From: Cystobacter ferrugineus
Lineage (GTDB): Bacteria > Myxococcota > Myxococcia > Myxococcales > Myxococcaceae
Length of the DNA: 64,000 nt
Reading direction: 5' to 3'
Assembly: GCF_001887355.1 (NCBI RefSeq)
Contig: NZ_MPIN01000006.1
Location: 1 to 64,000, forward strand
Both the position numbers and the translations under genes were made by a program. Positions within the stretch are counted from its first letter, which is position 1. The number at the start of each line of letters is the position of its first letter. Below, in pieces: positions 17,701 to 26,902 of the stretch. Under the pieces are notes generated by a model, which saw nothing but the letters and a program-made list of their open reading frames with translations, was not told where the DNA came from and ran no database searches.

Positions 17701-18601
17701 GATGGTTGTGCGTCTCCACCTTCATCAGGATGTGCGTGGGCTCGCGGTGGAAGCGGTACTCCCCGCTCTCGGGATCCGGAAAGAGGCGCTCCACCTCGAA
17801 GCCCTCCATCACCGCCGCGTTGTCCTTGTACGCCGACAGCACGCCCTCGGAGTGCGCCGCGTAGGTGTTCTTGATGCTCTGGAAGAGCGAGCGCTCCTGC
17901 GCCACCCCATCCACCGTCCACGAGGCGTTGAAGATCTTGTGCCGGCAGTGCTCGCTGTTGGCCTGGGCGAACATCATCAGCTCGACGTCGGTGGGGTCTC
18001 GCTTCAGCTCGGTGAAGCGCGCCACCAGGTAGTCGATTTCATCCTCGGCCAGCGCCAGGCCCAGCGCGCGGTTGGCGGTGACGAGCGCCTCCCGGCCCCC
18101 CGCGAGCACCCCCACCCGGGTAAAGGTCCGGGGTGTGTGCTCGGAGAAGAGGATGGCCGCGTCCTCCTCGCGCCCCACCACCGCCTGCGTCATCCGGTCG
18201 TGCAGCACCGGTTGCAGCCGGGCGAGTGACTCGGGAGCAAGGGCCTCGCCCGCCTCATCGGCGATCCAATAGGCGATGGCGCGCTCGATGCGCCGCACAC
18301 CGGGCAAGCCACAGTTGAGAAAGATGTCGGTGGCCTTCGAGGACCAGGGGGAGATCGTCCCGGGCCGGGGGATGACGAGCTGGAGGCTGCCCCGCGGCTC
18401 CTTCCGGGCGAGCCGGGGACCGTACTCCAATAGCTTGTCCACCAAGGAGCGCTCGGAAGCGGACAGGGGAGCGGGGACATCGAGGATGTGCACGAACTCG
18501 GCGTAGACGGAGCCCACGGAGGGCTCGCGCTCACGGCAGAGAGCGAGCAGCTTGGCCAGACGGAACTCGGAGAGGGCGGGGGCACCACGCAGGGTGAGCA
18601 T
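14705..18601 (-). CDS. purL: Phosphoribosylformylglycinamidine synthase (large, single-chain PurL)
   Basis: The fourth step of purine synthesis: converts FGAR to FGAM with ATP and glutamine. At 1298 aa it is the long form with all domains in one chain, as in E. coli (about 1295 aa). The N-terminal PurS-like part is followed by two AIRS-like halves; [28 protein letters not shown] is the hallmark of the active half. The C-terminal glutamine amidotransferase domain ([16 protein letters not shown]) has the nucleophile Cys in [12 protein letters not shown] and catalytic His/Glu in [10 protein letters not shown]. Start ATG 18601. Divergent from the molybdopterin enzyme gene. Confidence 0.97.
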   Translation of the reverse strand: MLTLRGAPALSEFRLAKLLALCREREPSVGSVYAEFVHILDVPAPLSASERSLVDKLLEYGPRLARKEPRGSLQLVIPRPGTISPWSSKATDIFLNCGLPGVRRIERAIAYWIADEAGEALAPESLARLQPVLHDRMTQAVVGREEDAAILFSEHTPRTFTRVGVLAGGREALVTANRALGLALAEDEIDYLVARFTELKRDPTDVELMMFAQANSEHCRHKIFNASWTVDGVAQERSLFQSIKNTYAAHSEGVLSAYKDNAAVMEGFEVERLFPDPESGEYRFHREPTHILMKVETHNHPTAISPHPGASTGAGGEIRDEGATGRGAKPKAGLAGFSVSNLRIPGHEQPWETPYGKPERIVSALDIMIDGPLGGAAFNNEFGRPNLCGYFRSFELQVPTSEGVEVRGYHKPIMIAGGLGNIRAGHVRKGTLQPGDKIVVLGGPAMLIGLGGGAASSMAQGSSAADLDFASVQRDNPEMERRCQEVIDQCWAQGEKNPIRSIHDVGAGGLSNAVPELIHDNGLGGRFELREVPNAEPGMSPVEIWCNEAQERYVLAIAPEDLPRFKALCERERAPFAVLGEATSEQVLTVADKQFGNAPIDIPMDVLFGKPPRMHRDVKSRPLTHAELKLDAPVKELLARVLAHPTVADKGFLITIGDRTVSGLTARDQMVGPWQVPVADCAVTLSAHAGYTGEAMAVGERTPVALIDAAASARMAVGEAVTNIAAARVGQLGDVKLSANWMAAAGSPGEDANLYAAVKAVGMELCPALGLTIPVGKDSMSMRTVWEENGQRKAVTAPLSLIVSAFAPVLDVRHSLTPQLRDPGADTRLVFVDLAGGQQRLGGSVLAQTYSQVGPRCPDVDRPETLKDFFAAVQALNDTGTLLAYHDRSDGGLITTLVEMAFAGHCGFEVDVAALGPDAVAALFNEELGAVLQVRVADLPHVREVMKVHGLEGHCHELGRPQAALTARVLHGERVLLEEDVMALRAVWSRVSHEMQKLRDNPRCAEQEYAAKCDPADPGLSARLTFSPSEDVAAPFIAKGARPRVAILREQGVNSQLEMARAFVRAGFSAVDVHMSDLLTGRVSLKDFTGLAACGGFSYGDVLGAGGGWARSILFNSRARDEFAAFFARAGTFGLGVCNGCQMMAQLRELIPGAEHFPHFVRNTSEQFEARLVQVEVAQSPSLFFQGMAGSRIPIASSHGEGRAEFASAEEAARVNGLGVVPVRFVDNHGRVTETYPANPSGSPHGIAGLTSRDGRVTIMMPHPERVSRGVQYSWCPPEWGEDSPWMRMFRNVRVTLG

Positions 18602-18917
18602 GGAATCTCTGGGAGAGGGGGGCCGAGGGGAAGGGTTCGGAACGCGGGCGTCTTAACCGAGGCGCCGTTCTCATTCGAGGAGATCTCGCGCCAGTTATGG
18701 TTGAATGCGCGGCCATGGGGCGGGATTCAGCGCGAGCAGGCATCCAGGGGGTTGATGCGTCCAGGACAGCGGGGGACCTGCGAGAACACGGGCCCGCGGT
18801 CCATCACTCCGCCAGACACGAACGCTCGGGCTTGAGTAGGGTAGCGCCCCCTGCCGTCCCCCGCCGGTCTCCAGGACATCCCTTCCCCGCCTCCGTGGTT
18901 TCCCCGAGAGACTCCCG
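18602..18917. other. 316-bp divergent intergenic region
   Basis: This gap separates the starts of purL and the molybdopterin oxidoreductase gene and must hold both promoters. I see no convincing consensus boxes, purine-type operator, RNA gene or repeat in it. Confidence 0.5.
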
Positions 18918-21143
18918 ATGAGCCCCTCCCCTTCCCCTTCCGCCGTCCACTTCCGCACGTGCAACCTGTGCGAGGCCATGTGCGGCCTGCGCATCGAAAC
19001 CGCCGGGGACCGAGTCACCTCCATCCGCGGAGATGACGAGGATCCCTTCAGCCAGGGCCACATCTGCCCCAAGGCCGTCGCGCTCCAGGATCTCCACGAG
19101 GATCCCGACCGGCTCCGGCACCCCGTGCGGCGCACCGCCTCGGGCTGGCAGCCCCTGTCGTGGAAGGAGGCCCTCGACGAGACGGCGAAGCGCCTGCACG
19201 CGGTGCAGAAGCAGCACGGCCGGGACGCGGTGGGTGTGTACGTGGGCAATCCCACCGTGCACAACCACGGCGCCATGCTCCTGCTGCCCTTCTTCATGAA
19301 GGCGCTGCGCACGCGCAACAAGTTCTCGGCCACGTCGGTGGACCAGCTCCCGCACCACGTCGCCTCCTATCTGATGTTCGGGCACCAGCTCCTCATCCCC
19401 ATCCCGGACATCGACCGCACGCGCTTCATGCTCATCCTCGGGGCCAACCCGCTCGCCTCCAATGGCAGCCTGATGACGGCGCCGGGCGTGCGCGGCCGGC
19501 TCAAGGCCATCCAGCAGCGCGGCGGCAAGGTGGTGGTGGTGGACCCGCGCCGCACGGAGACGGCCCGCATCGCGGACGAGCACCTCTTCATCCGCCCCGG
19601 CACCGACGCGCTCTGGCTCTTCTCGCTCCTGCACGTGCTGCTGCAGGCGGGCCCGAAGCTCGGGCGGCTCGCGGACTTCACCGACGGCCTGGTGCACGTG
19701 AAGGAGCTGGCGCGCGACTTCACCCCCGAGCGCGCCGCGGTCCACACGGGCATCCCCGCGGACACCACGCGGCGGCTCGCGCTCGAGCTGGCCGCCTCGT
19801 CCTCCGCCGTCTGCTACGGCCGCGTGGGCGTGTCCACCCAGCCCTTCGGCGCGCTGTGCCAGTGGCTCATCAACGTCATCAACGTGGTGACGGGCAACAT
19901 GGATCGCGAGGGCGGTGCCATGTTCACCCTGCCCGCCTTCGATCTGATCAAGGGCCCCCGCGCCATGACGGCCGGCCGCGGCAGCATGGGCCGCTGGAAG
20001 AGCCGCGTGCGCGGGCTGGCCGAGTTCGGTGGCGAGCTGCCCGTGTCCGCGCTCGGCGAGGAGATGCTCACCCCGGGCGAGGGGCAGATCCGCGCCATGG
20101 TCACCTCGGCGGGCAACCCCGTGGTCTCCACCCCCAACGGCCGCCAGCTCGATCAGGCGTTCGGGTCGCTCGACTTCATGGTGAGCATCGACCCGTACAT
20201 CAACGAGACGACCCGCCACGCGCACATCATCCTGCCGCCCGTCACCCAGCTCGAGCGCGGCCACTTCGATCTCGTCTTCAACGCGTTCGCGGTGCGCAAC
20301 ACCGTGAAGTACTCGCGGCCCCTCTTCACGCCGCCGCCGGGCTCGCTCCACGACTGGGAGATCTTCCTGGAGCTCAAGCACCGCCTGGACACGCTGCGCG
20401 GCGAGCCCCTCACGCGCGGCGAGCTGCCCTACCGGGCCCTCAAGGCGCTCGGCCCCGAGGGCATCCTCGACCTGGGCCTGCGCGCGGGCCCCTACGGCAT
20501 GCGGCTGCGGCCCTGGCGCCGGGGACTGAGCCTCGCGCGCCTCGAGGCCCAGCCCCATGGCGTGGACCTGGGCCCCCTCCAGCCCTGCCTCCCCGAGCGG
20601 CTCGTCACGCGCGGACGCCGCCTCCAGCTCGCCCCCGAGCCGCTGGTGGCCGACGTGGACCGGCTGCGCCAGGCCTTCCCCGCCGCCGCCCCGGCCTCCG
20701 TCTCCGAGGACGCGCTGTTGCTCATCGGCCGGCGCCACGTGCGCGACAACAACTCGTGGATGCACAACGTGCCCCGGCTCGTCAGTGGCAAGCCGCGCTG
20801 CACGCTGATGGTGCACCCGGATGACGCGCGGCGTCTGGGCCTCGAGGAGGGGCAGGAAGCGCTCGTCACCTCCCGTGTGGGCGAGGTGAAAGCCCCCGTG
20901 AACGTGACGGACGAGGTGATGCCCGGCGTGGTGAGCCTGCCCCACGGCTACGGCCACGGGCGCCAGGGCATCCAGATGCAGGTGGCCGGCGCACACGCCG
21001 GAGTCAGCATCAATGATGTCACCGATGATCAGGTTTTGGATGCAATCGGTGGAAACGCCGCCTTCAGCGGGATTCAGGTGCGGGTCCAACCGGTACAATC
21101 AATGAGCACGACTGTGCAACCGCGGCAATCCGCGATCGAGTGA
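18918..21143 (+). CDS. Molybdopterin-dependent oxidoreductase with [4Fe-4S] cluster
   Basis: A 741-residue enzyme of the DMSO-reductase superfamily, formate-dehydrogenase/nitrate-reductase-like branch. The N-terminal cluster motif is CNLCEAMCGLRIE with the fourth Cys in GHICPKA. The bis-MGD fold follows with GANPLASNGSLMTAPGVRGRL, VVVDPRRTETARIADEHLFI, and the C-terminal beta-barrel (HPDDARRLGLEEGQEALVTSRVG). At the place where formate dehydrogenases carry a Cys or Sec metal ligand the sequence reads TSVDQLPHH, so no thiolate or selenolate ligand is visible. There is no Tat signal, so it is cytoplasmic. No partner subunit is adjacent and the substrate is unknown. Confidence 0.88.
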   Translation: MSPSPSPSAVHFRTCNLCEAMCGLRIETAGDRVTSIRGDDEDPFSQGHICPKAVALQDLHEDPDRLRHPVRRTASGWQPLSWKEALDETAKRLHAVQKQHGRDAVGVYVGNPTVHNHGAMLLLPFFMKALRTRNKFSATSVDQLPHHVASYLMFGHQLLIPIPDIDRTRFMLILGANPLASNGSLMTAPGVRGRLKAIQQRGGKVVVVDPRRTETARIADEHLFIRPGTDALWLFSLLHVLLQAGPKLGRLADFTDGLVHVKELARDFTPERAAVHTGIPADTTRRLALELAASSSAVCYGRVGVSTQPFGALCQWLINVINVVTGNMDREGGAMFTLPAFDLIKGPRAMTAGRGSMGRWKSRVRGLAEFGGELPVSALGEEMLTPGEGQIRAMVTSAGNPVVSTPNGRQLDQAFGSLDFMVSIDPYINETTRHAHIILPPVTQLERGHFDLVFNAFAVRNTVKYSRPLFTPPPGSLHDWEIFLELKHRLDTLRGEPLTRGELPYRALKALGPEGILDLGLRAGPYGMRLRPWRRGLSLARLEAQPHGVDLGPLQPCLPERLVTRGRRLQLAPEPLVADVDRLRQAFPAAAPASVSEDALLLIGRRHVRDNNSWMHNVPRLVSGKPRCTLMVHPDDARRLGLEEGQEALVTSRVGEVKAPVNVTDEVMPGVVSLPHGYGHGRQGIQMQVAGAHAGVSINDVTDDQVLDAIGGNAAFSGIQVRVQPVQSMSTTVQPRQSAIE

Positions 21144-21153
21144 GACGACGCCC

Positions 21154-21882
21154 ATGATCACCCTCTATCAAACCCCCGTGGCCTGGGGGACCCCGAACCT
21201 CAGCCCGTTCTGCTTCAAGCTGGAGGCCTACCTGCGGATGGTGGACCTGCCCTATGAGGTGAAGCTGGCGGATCTGCGTTATGCCCCCAAGGGCAAGGCG
21301 CCCTACGCCGACATCGACGGCACGGTGATGGGTGATTCCCAGTTCATCATCGAGCGGCTGAAGAAGCAGTATGGGGATCCGCTCGACTCGAAGCTGACGC
21401 CAGAGCAGGTGGCGGTGGGCCACGCGGTGCGGCGCATGCTGGAGGAGTGCACCTACTGGTACATCGTGTACATGCGCTGGGTGGACGAGGCCGGCTGGCT
21501 CGCCTATCTGCCCGTCGCCGAGACGATGGTGCCCCACGTGGTGGGCGGACAGGTGCCGCTGTCGGATCTGCGCCAGAAGATGCTGCAGATCCTCCATGAC
21601 CAGGGCACGGGACGCCACGCCATGGACGAGGTGCAGGAGCTGGCCAAGGCGGACATCTTCTCGATCGCGACGATCATGGGCAACAAGCCCTACCTGCTGG
21701 CGGAGACGCCCTCGTCGTTCGACGCGGTGGTGTACTCGTTCCTGGTGAGCATCATCGCCAACCCCGTGGACACGGATCTCAAGCAGTACACCCTGAGCCA
21801 GACGAACCTGGTGCGCTACTGCGCCAAGTTCAAGGCGCGCTACTTCGCCAACTGGAAGCCGCCCGAGTTCAAGGCCGCCTGA
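21154..21882 (+). CDS. Glutathione-S-transferase-fold protein, FAXC/metaxin-like
   Basis: A 242-residue protein with an N-terminal thioredoxin-like domain (ITLYQTPVAWGTPNLSPFCFKLEAYLRM) and an all-helical C-terminal domain (SSFDAVVYSFLVSIIANPVDTDLKQY). The YLRMVDLPYEVK and GKAPYADIDGTVMGDSQFIIERLKK segments are those of the 'failed axon connections'/metaxin branch of GSTs rather than of ordinary GSTs. No classic catalytic motif can be assigned. It begins 10 bases after the molybdopterin enzyme and is probably in its operon. Family placement is by recall. Confidence 0.8.
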   Translation: MITLYQTPVAWGTPNLSPFCFKLEAYLRMVDLPYEVKLADLRYAPKGKAPYADIDGTVMGDSQFIIERLKKQYGDPLDSKLTPEQVAVGHAVRRMLEECTYWYIVYMRWVDEAGWLAYLPVAETMVPHVVGGQVPLSDLRQKMLQILHDQGTGRHAMDEVQELAKADIFSIATIMGNKPYLLAETPSSFDAVVYSFLVSIIANPVDTDLKQYTLSQTNLVRYCAKFKARYFANWKPPEFKAA

Positions 21883-21952
21883 AGTTCCACCCGCGCTTCC
21901 CCGCGAACAGGGAATGGCGGGCGGAGCGGTCCACGGTTAGCGTCGGGGGGCT

Positions 21953-23704
21953 TTGCACAAAGTCGTCTTCGCCCTCTTCGCGCTCGTCCTCGTCACCTGC
22001 GCCACGCCCCGTCCACCTCCGGTGGCGGCACCCGCGCCCGCCCCCGCCGCGGAGCCCCACACCGGCCCCCCGGAAGGTGCATCCTCTTCGGGCCCGGAAG
22101 CCCTCGCGCCCCCCGCCGAGCCCGCTCCCGGGCTCATCGACGAGGTGCTGCCCGCGCCGGACGCGCTCCGCCGCCTGGACTTCCGGGGAGGAGAACCCCA
22201 GGTTCCCATCGGCTTGATGCAGGGCCGCCGCGAGGTGCGCTTCTCGCCCCGAGGGCGGATGCGGCTGCGCTTCGGCGGCGAGGAGGACCGGGTCCTGGAG
22301 GCCCCCTCGGGCTCGGTATGGACGGTGCGGGTGACGGAGGGTTCGCCCGCGGAGCTGTCCACGTACCTCCAGCTCGCGGAGGTTCCCTTCCCGGACAAGG
22401 CGGGACTGGCCGAGGCCCAGGCCCAGTGGCGCGCCCGGGGCATGGCGGTGCGCGTGCACGTGCTGGGCGTGCTCTACGGCATCGCCGGCAAGGTCATCGA
22501 CAACCGGCGCTACCTGCTGCTGTCCCAGGAGCAGCTCTCCCCCACCGAGGCGGCCGCGCGTCAGACGGAGCTGCTGCGCGAGTACGGCGCGCGCACCTCC
22601 CTCTTCGAGGAAGTCCGCGTCCCCGCGCGCGCCATCCTCGAGGTGCGTGACGAGTCCGGCGGCGTGGTGGGACTGGCCCAGGACTCGGTCCTCGCGGAGA
22701 CGCTGGACGAGTCCGGCTTCGACGTGCGGCAGGTGGAGCACGACGTGGGCTACGACAACCACGGCTTCGAGGACCGGAGCTTCCGGGGCACGCTCCAGCT
22801 CACGGTGGATCGCCACGGCACGCTCGCGGCGGTGAACCTGGTGCGGCTGGAGGATCTGCTCAAGGGGCTGGTGCCCTCGGAGATCTACGCGCGGGCGCAC
22901 CCGGAGGCGCTCAAGGCCCAGGCGGTGACGGCGCGCGGCGAGGTGCTGGCCAAGGTGGGCATCAAACACCTGGCGGACCCCTTCCTGCTGTGCTCCGAGC
23001 AGCACTGCGCGGTGTACCGCGGGCGCACGGGCGAGGCGGCCAGCACCACGGCGGCGGTGGAGGCCACCCGGGGCGAGGGCCTCTTCTCGCAGCAGGGGCG
23101 GCTGGTGGACTCGGTGTACAGCGCGGTGTGCGGGGGCCACACGGAGGACAACGACGTCGTCTGGGGCGGCCCCCCCAACCCCAACCTGCGCGGCCGTCCC
23201 GACGTGCTGGGCCCCACGGAAGGCCTGCCCGGCCCGGACTCCCTCTCCGAGTACCTGCGCGCGGAGCTGCCCACGGCGTGCCGGCTCTCCACCTTCGCGC
23301 AGCCGAGCAAGTACCGCTGGGAGAAGCGCTTCAGCGTGGAGCAGGTGAACGCCTTCACGGCCAGCCTGGGAGTGGGCCCCGTGCGGGCGTTGAGCCTCGG
23401 GGAGCGGGGGGTGTCCGGCCGGGCCCGCACCCTCACGGTGGCCGGAGAGCGCGGGGTGACGCAGGTGCGCGGCGAGCTGAACATCCGCCGCCTCTTCGGC
23501 ATGCTCAACAGCTCCATGGCGCTGGTGGAAGAGGAGCGCGACGCGGAGGGCCACCTCGCCGGCTGGCACTTCCGGGGCGGCGGCTGGGGCCACGGCGTGG
23601 GCATGTGCCAGACGGGCGCCATCGGCCGGGCCGAGGCGGGCCAGCGCTACCAGGAGATCCTCCGCTTCTACTTCAACGGCGCCGAGGTCGCGCCCATCTA
23701 CTGA
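21953..23704 (+). CDS. SpoIID/LytB-domain lipoprotein
   Basis: A 583-residue exported protein. The TTG at 21953 gives the signal peptide HKVVFALFALVLVTCA with a lipobox-like end; no ATG does. A Pro/Ala-rich linker and an N-terminal beta domain are followed by the SpoIID amidase-enhancer domain: LEDLLKGLVPSEIYARAHPEALKAQAVTARGEVL, then CGGHTEDNDVVWGGP and the C-terminal FRGGGWGHGVGMCQTGAIGRAEAG signature. In Bacillus, SpoIID is a lytic transglycosylase that thins septal peptidoglycan. A similar role in myxobacterial cell-wall remodelling, perhaps in sporulation, is inference. Confidence 0.86.
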   Translation: MHKVVFALFALVLVTCATPRPPPVAAPAPAPAAEPHTGPPEGASSSGPEALAPPAEPAPGLIDEVLPAPDALRRLDFRGGEPQVPIGLMQGRREVRFSPRGRMRLRFGGEEDRVLEAPSGSVWTVRVTEGSPAELSTYLQLAEVPFPDKAGLAEAQAQWRARGMAVRVHVLGVLYGIAGKVIDNRRYLLLSQEQLSPTEAAARQTELLREYGARTSLFEEVRVPARAILEVRDESGGVVGLAQDSVLAETLDESGFDVRQVEHDVGYDNHGFEDRSFRGTLQLTVDRHGTLAAVNLVRLEDLLKGLVPSEIYARAHPEALKAQAVTARGEVLAKVGIKHLADPFLLCSEQHCAVYRGRTGEAASTTAAVEATRGEGLFSQQGRLVDSVYSAVCGGHTEDNDVVWGGPPNPNLRGRPDVLGPTEGLPGPDSLSEYLRAELPTACRLSTFAQPSKYRWEKRFSVEQVNAFTASLGVGPVRALSLGERGVSGRARTLTVAGERGVTQVRGELNIRRLFGMLNSSMALVEEERDAEGHLAGWHFRGGGWGHGVGMCQTGAIGRAEAGQRYQEILRFYFNGAEVAPIY

Positions 23705-23812
23705 TGGGCTCCCGGGCCGGGGCCCCCGGACGGGTGGCCCTCCTCCGCTCCCCTGTCGCCCCGGCGACGGTTCGGGAGTAAGCAGCCCACTCAAGGGTTA
23801 TCATCCACGCGC

Positions 23813-25051
23813 GTGTCGACGGGTCCATCGCATCCAGAGCAGCCATCCAGGCGTCGGCGTCGGCGGGAACACCCCGCCCGCTACCTCCTTGCCATGCTCC
23901 TGGCCCTGCTGTTGCAGGGAGCGTTCGTGGGCCTGCTCGCCCTCATGGCGTACATCCAGGTGAACCTGCCCCCCGAGCCCAAGTCCAAGCCGCCGAGCGC
24001 CGTGGCGCTGCGGCCCATGACGTCCCAGGAGTGGGAGAAGAACCGGGGTCCGCTGGCCAAGACCCCCGCCACCGCGAAGGCCCCACCTCCGAAGAAGGAG
24101 GAGAAGAAGCCCGAGAAGCGTCCGGACGGACAGGTGGTGGACGTGGCGCCGGGCAACCGTCAGGAGGCGCCGGACGCGAAGTACCTCGCCGAGCACGACA
24201 ACAAGGTCCAGAAGGAGACGCGCGCGCGCGAGCAGACGGCCCACTACAAGACGGCCCAGCCCCAGACGACGGCACGCGAGGCGCGCCAGGGCTCCGGCGT
24301 GAGCGAGGAACAGGCGGGGCACGTGGCGGGCAACAACGGCCGGGGCGCGGATGACCGGCCCTTGAGCGAGGGCGGCAAGAAGTCCGCCTTCGAGCTGCCC
24401 GATGCCCGGCGCAAGCAGGAGATCGCCATGCGGCAGGACCCGAACAACCGCGGGCCCGGCGTGGAGGTGTCCAACCGCAACGAGAGTGACGAGGTCATCG
24501 GCAACGCGAAGCGGCTGCGCCTCCAGGAAGGCTCGGGCGACGGCGACGAGGGCTCCGAGGGCCGCGTGGGCACGTCGGGGCTCGCCCGGCTCATGCCCTC
24601 GCAGGCGGTGATGGATCAGATCATCGGCGGCGCCCCGAATGATCACCTCAGGGACGTGGAGGAGGGCGACGGCACCTTCCTCAACACGCGCGAGTGGAAG
24701 TACGCGAGCTTCTTCAACCGGGTGAAGCAGAGCGTGGGCACGCACTGGAATCCGAACATGGCGCTCATGCGCCGGGATCCCACGGGCGCCACGTACGCCG
24801 GCAGGGATCGCCACACGCTGGTGCGCGTCACCCTGGACGAGCAGGGCAAGGTGGCGGACATCACCATCGAGAAGAGCTGCGGCCTGGACTTCCTGGACAT
24901 GGAGGCCGTCGAGTCCTTCCGCCGCGCCCAGCCCTTCCCCAATCCTCCGCCGGGCCTGTTGGAGGACGACGCCAAGGTGCGCTTCTCCTTTGGTTTCTTC
25001 ATGGACATGGGCGGAGGTCCCCGGATGAGGCTCTTCCGCCAGCCCAACTGA
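23813..25051 (+). CDS. TonB-family energy-transducing protein
   Basis: A 412-residue inner-membrane protein starting at GTG 23813. A basic N-terminus (SRRRRRREH) precedes one membrane anchor (YLLAMLLALLLQGAFVGLLALMAYIQV). A long charged and Pro-rich periplasmic spacer follows with PKKEEKKPEKRPDG. The C-terminal TonB box-binding domain runs from FFNRVKQSVGTHWNPN through TLVRVTLDEQGKVADITIEKSCGLDFLDMEAVESFRRAQPFPNPP. It would couple the proton-motive force to outer-membrane receptors. No ExbBD genes are adjacent. It is 10 bp upstream of the CDF transporter. Confidence 0.87.
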   Translation: MSTGPSHPEQPSRRRRRREHPARYLLAMLLALLLQGAFVGLLALMAYIQVNLPPEPKSKPPSAVALRPMTSQEWEKNRGPLAKTPATAKAPPPKKEEKKPEKRPDGQVVDVAPGNRQEAPDAKYLAEHDNKVQKETRAREQTAHYKTAQPQTTAREARQGSGVSEEQAGHVAGNNGRGADDRPLSEGGKKSAFELPDARRKQEIAMRQDPNNRGPGVEVSNRNESDEVIGNAKRLRLQEGSGDGDEGSEGRVGTSGLARLMPSQAVMDQIIGGAPNDHLRDVEEGDGTFLNTREWKYASFFNRVKQSVGTHWNPNMALMRRDPTGATYAGRDRHTLVRVTLDEQGKVADITIEKSCGLDFLDMEAVESFRRAQPFPNPPPGLLEDDAKVRFSFGFFMDMGGGPRMRLFRQPN

Positions 25052-25061
25052 GGGAACTAGG

Positions 25062-25973
25062 GTGCGCCGCGTGGACGCCTCCCCGCTCGAGCGCAACCGC
25101 AAGGTGCGCAACGTTCTCGCCGCCATCCTCCTGGCCAACTGGGCCGTGGCCCTGCTCAAGCTCCTGCTGGGCCTGAAGAGCGGCTCGGCCGCGGTGACGG
25201 CCGACGGCGTGCACTCCTTCATCGACGGCGGCTCCAACGTGCTCGCGCTCGTGGCCATGTCCGTGGCCTCCCGGCCCGCGGACGAGGAGCACCCCTATGG
25301 CCACGGCAAGTTCGAGGCCCTCGCCTCCCTGGGCATTGGCGCGCTCATCGGGATGTCCATGATGGAGCTGGGGCGCATGGCGCTCGACTCGCTGCTCCAC
25401 GGCCGCCACCCCGAGGTGACGGGACAGATGCTGGGCGTGATGGTCGGCACCCTGCTCGTCAACCTGTGCGTCACGAGCGTGGAGCAGTCCTGGGGACGCA
25501 AGCTCCAGAGTCCCCTGCTGCTCGCGGACGCCCGGCACACGCTCTCGGACGTGGGCGTCACGCTGGCGGTGCTGGCCTCGCTCGGGCTCGTGCGGCTGGG
25601 CTACCCGAAGGCCGATGGCCTGGTGACGCTCGGGGTGATGGTCTTCGTGGCGAGGGTGGCGTGGGGCATCGTCAAGCAGGCGGTGGGCATCCTCTCGGAC
25701 ACGGCCCGGCTGGACAAACAGAAGGTGGCCACCCTCACCCTCCAGGTGCCGGGAGTGCGCTCCTGCCACGACGTGCGCAGCCGGGGCATGGAGGGCACGG
25801 TGTACGTGGACCTGAAGATCGAGGTGGATCCGCAGATGTCCACCGCCCGCGCCCATGAGCTGGCGGACGAGGTGGAAGCACGGCTGCAGGCGGAGTTCCC
25901 CGAGGTGGTGGACGTGGTGGTGCACGTCGAGCCGACGCGCGCTCTCGCCGCGCTGCCTCCCGGCAAGACGTAG
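25062..25973 (+). CDS. Cation diffusion facilitator (CDF) transporter
   Basis: A 303-residue inner-membrane metal/proton antiporter. Six membrane spans are visible. The metal site is in TM2 (VTADGVHSFIDGGSNVLAL, HxxxD type) and TM5 (LLADARHTLSDVGVTLAV, DxxxD/HxxxD type). PYGHGKFEALASLGIGALIG lies between them. The cytoplasmic C-terminal domain (VPGVRSCHDVRSRGMEGTVYVDLKIEVDPQMS) is complete. Substrate could be Zn, Fe, Mn or Co; the sequence alone does not decide. Starts at GTG 25062 and probably shares a transcript with the TonB-like gene. Confidence 0.92.
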   Translation: MRRVDASPLERNRKVRNVLAAILLANWAVALLKLLLGLKSGSAAVTADGVHSFIDGGSNVLALVAMSVASRPADEEHPYGHGKFEALASLGIGALIGMSMMELGRMALDSLLHGRHPEVTGQMLGVMVGTLLVNLCVTSVEQSWGRKLQSPLLLADARHTLSDVGVTLAVLASLGLVRLGYPKADGLVTLGVMVFVARVAWGIVKQAVGILSDTARLDKQKVATLTLQVPGVRSCHDVRSRGMEGTVYVDLKIEVDPQMSTARAHELADEVEARLQAEFPEVVDVVVHVEPTRALAALPPGKT

Positions 25974-25982
25974 CCGGGCGCA

Positions 25983-26789
25983 CTACGCCGCGTGCCCCTC
26001 CACGGGGAGAAGGCCCGGAGTCACCTGGTGCCCGCCGAACCAGTCGTCGATCATCCGCGTGAACAGCTCCGGATGCTCCACGTTCCAGGTGTGGCCCGCG
26101 TCCGGTACGCGGGCGGCCCGCGCGCCCGGGATCCGGGTGAAGTCCGGCAGCTCGGCGCGAATCTTCGGATGCTCCCGCGAGCCCGCGACGGCGAGCACCC
26201 GATGGACGGCACCGTCGAACCCCGAAGCCTCCCCCAGGGCCTCGGGAAGCCGCGAGCCCAGCAGCTCATCGAACACCGCCTTCATCACCACGGGCGACGA
26301 GGTGCTCATGTCCTCGAGGAAGCGCTCCATGTAGACGGCGGGGATCTTCATCGCCCGCGCGCTCATCTGGAGCACCACCTTCGCCGTGCTCAGGCGCATC
26401 ACGGCCGCGTACATCAGGCGCATCGCCCGAGGCGAGGAGTAGGGCCGGGTGGTGACCCCACTGACGATGACGTCGCCGCACACCCGCGGATGACCGGCCA
26501 GCAACCGCAGGGCGAGGTGCCCCCCCAGGGACAGGCCCACGACATGGGCGGAGCCCGTCCGCGTCCGGGTGGCGACGAGCTGGGCGAGCTGCCCGGCCGT
26601 GTGGGCCATGGACGCCCAGGGCGCGGCCGTGTTCTTGCCGAACCCCGGCAGATCCACCGCGAGGCAGTGGTAGCGGCTCGAGAGCGGCTCCATCTGCGCC
26701 TCCCACATCCAGCCACTGACTCCCGCCCCATGCAGGAACAGGATGGCCGGATGCGCCGGATCCCCCTTCGTCACCAACGGCATGTCCAT
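25983..26789 (-). CDS. Alpha/beta-hydrolase
   Basis: A 268-residue cytoplasmic hydrolase. The oxyanion region is ILFLHGAGVSGWMWE, the nucleophile elbow is VVGLSLGGHLAL (GxSxG), and the catalytic His is in VPDAGHTWNVEHPE; the acid is likely the Asp in the preceding loop. Substrate unknown; esters or lactones are typical. Start ATG 26789, with a second in-frame ATG two codons on. Divergent from the ArsR-methyltransferase gene. Confidence 0.88.
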   Translation of the reverse strand: MDMPLVTKGDPAHPAILFLHGAGVSGWMWEAQMEPLSSRYHCLAVDLPGFGKNTAAPWASMAHTAGQLAQLVATRTRTGSAHVVGLSLGGHLALRLLAGHPRVCGDVIVSGVTTRPYSSPRAMRLMYAAVMRLSTAKVVLQMSARAMKIPAVYMERFLEDMSTSSPVVMKAVFDELLGSRLPEALGEASGFDGAVHRVLAVAGSREHPKIRAELPDFTRIPGARAARVPDAGHTWNVEHPELFTRMIDDWFGGHQVTPGLLPVEGHAA

Positions 26790-26860
26790 GAAGCACCCCC
26801 TTCGCGGGCGAGCGAGCAGGCTCGTGTGTCAACGGTATAGCCGGGAAAACGGCTCGGGCC

Positions 26861-26891
26861 TTGCACTGGAGCACTGGCATCGATATATCGA
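26861..26891 (+). promoter_or_regulatory. Promoter overlapped by a palindromic operator, upstream of the ArsR-methyltransferase/metH operon
   Basis: TTGCAC (26861-26866) and TATATC (26884-26889) are 17 bases apart. The -10 box lies inside the perfect 12-bp palindrome TCGATATATCGA (26880-26891). ArsR-type repressors bind such AT-rich inverted repeats, so binding here would block the promoter. The transcript would start only a few bases before ATG 26903. All of this is read from sequence; binding is inferred. Confidence 0.55.
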
Positions 26892-26902
26892 CATACGTCG
26901 AG

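Noticed and set aside
14540-18229. 1229-codon open frame on the plus strand
   Set aside because: It is antisense to purL, which has all family motifs; the frame has no recognisable domain and is very rich in His and Arg.
26790-26902. SAM or cobalamin riboswitch before the metH operon
   Set aside because: The short leader and promoter position leave no room for an aptamer; control by the ArsR-type protein is more likely.
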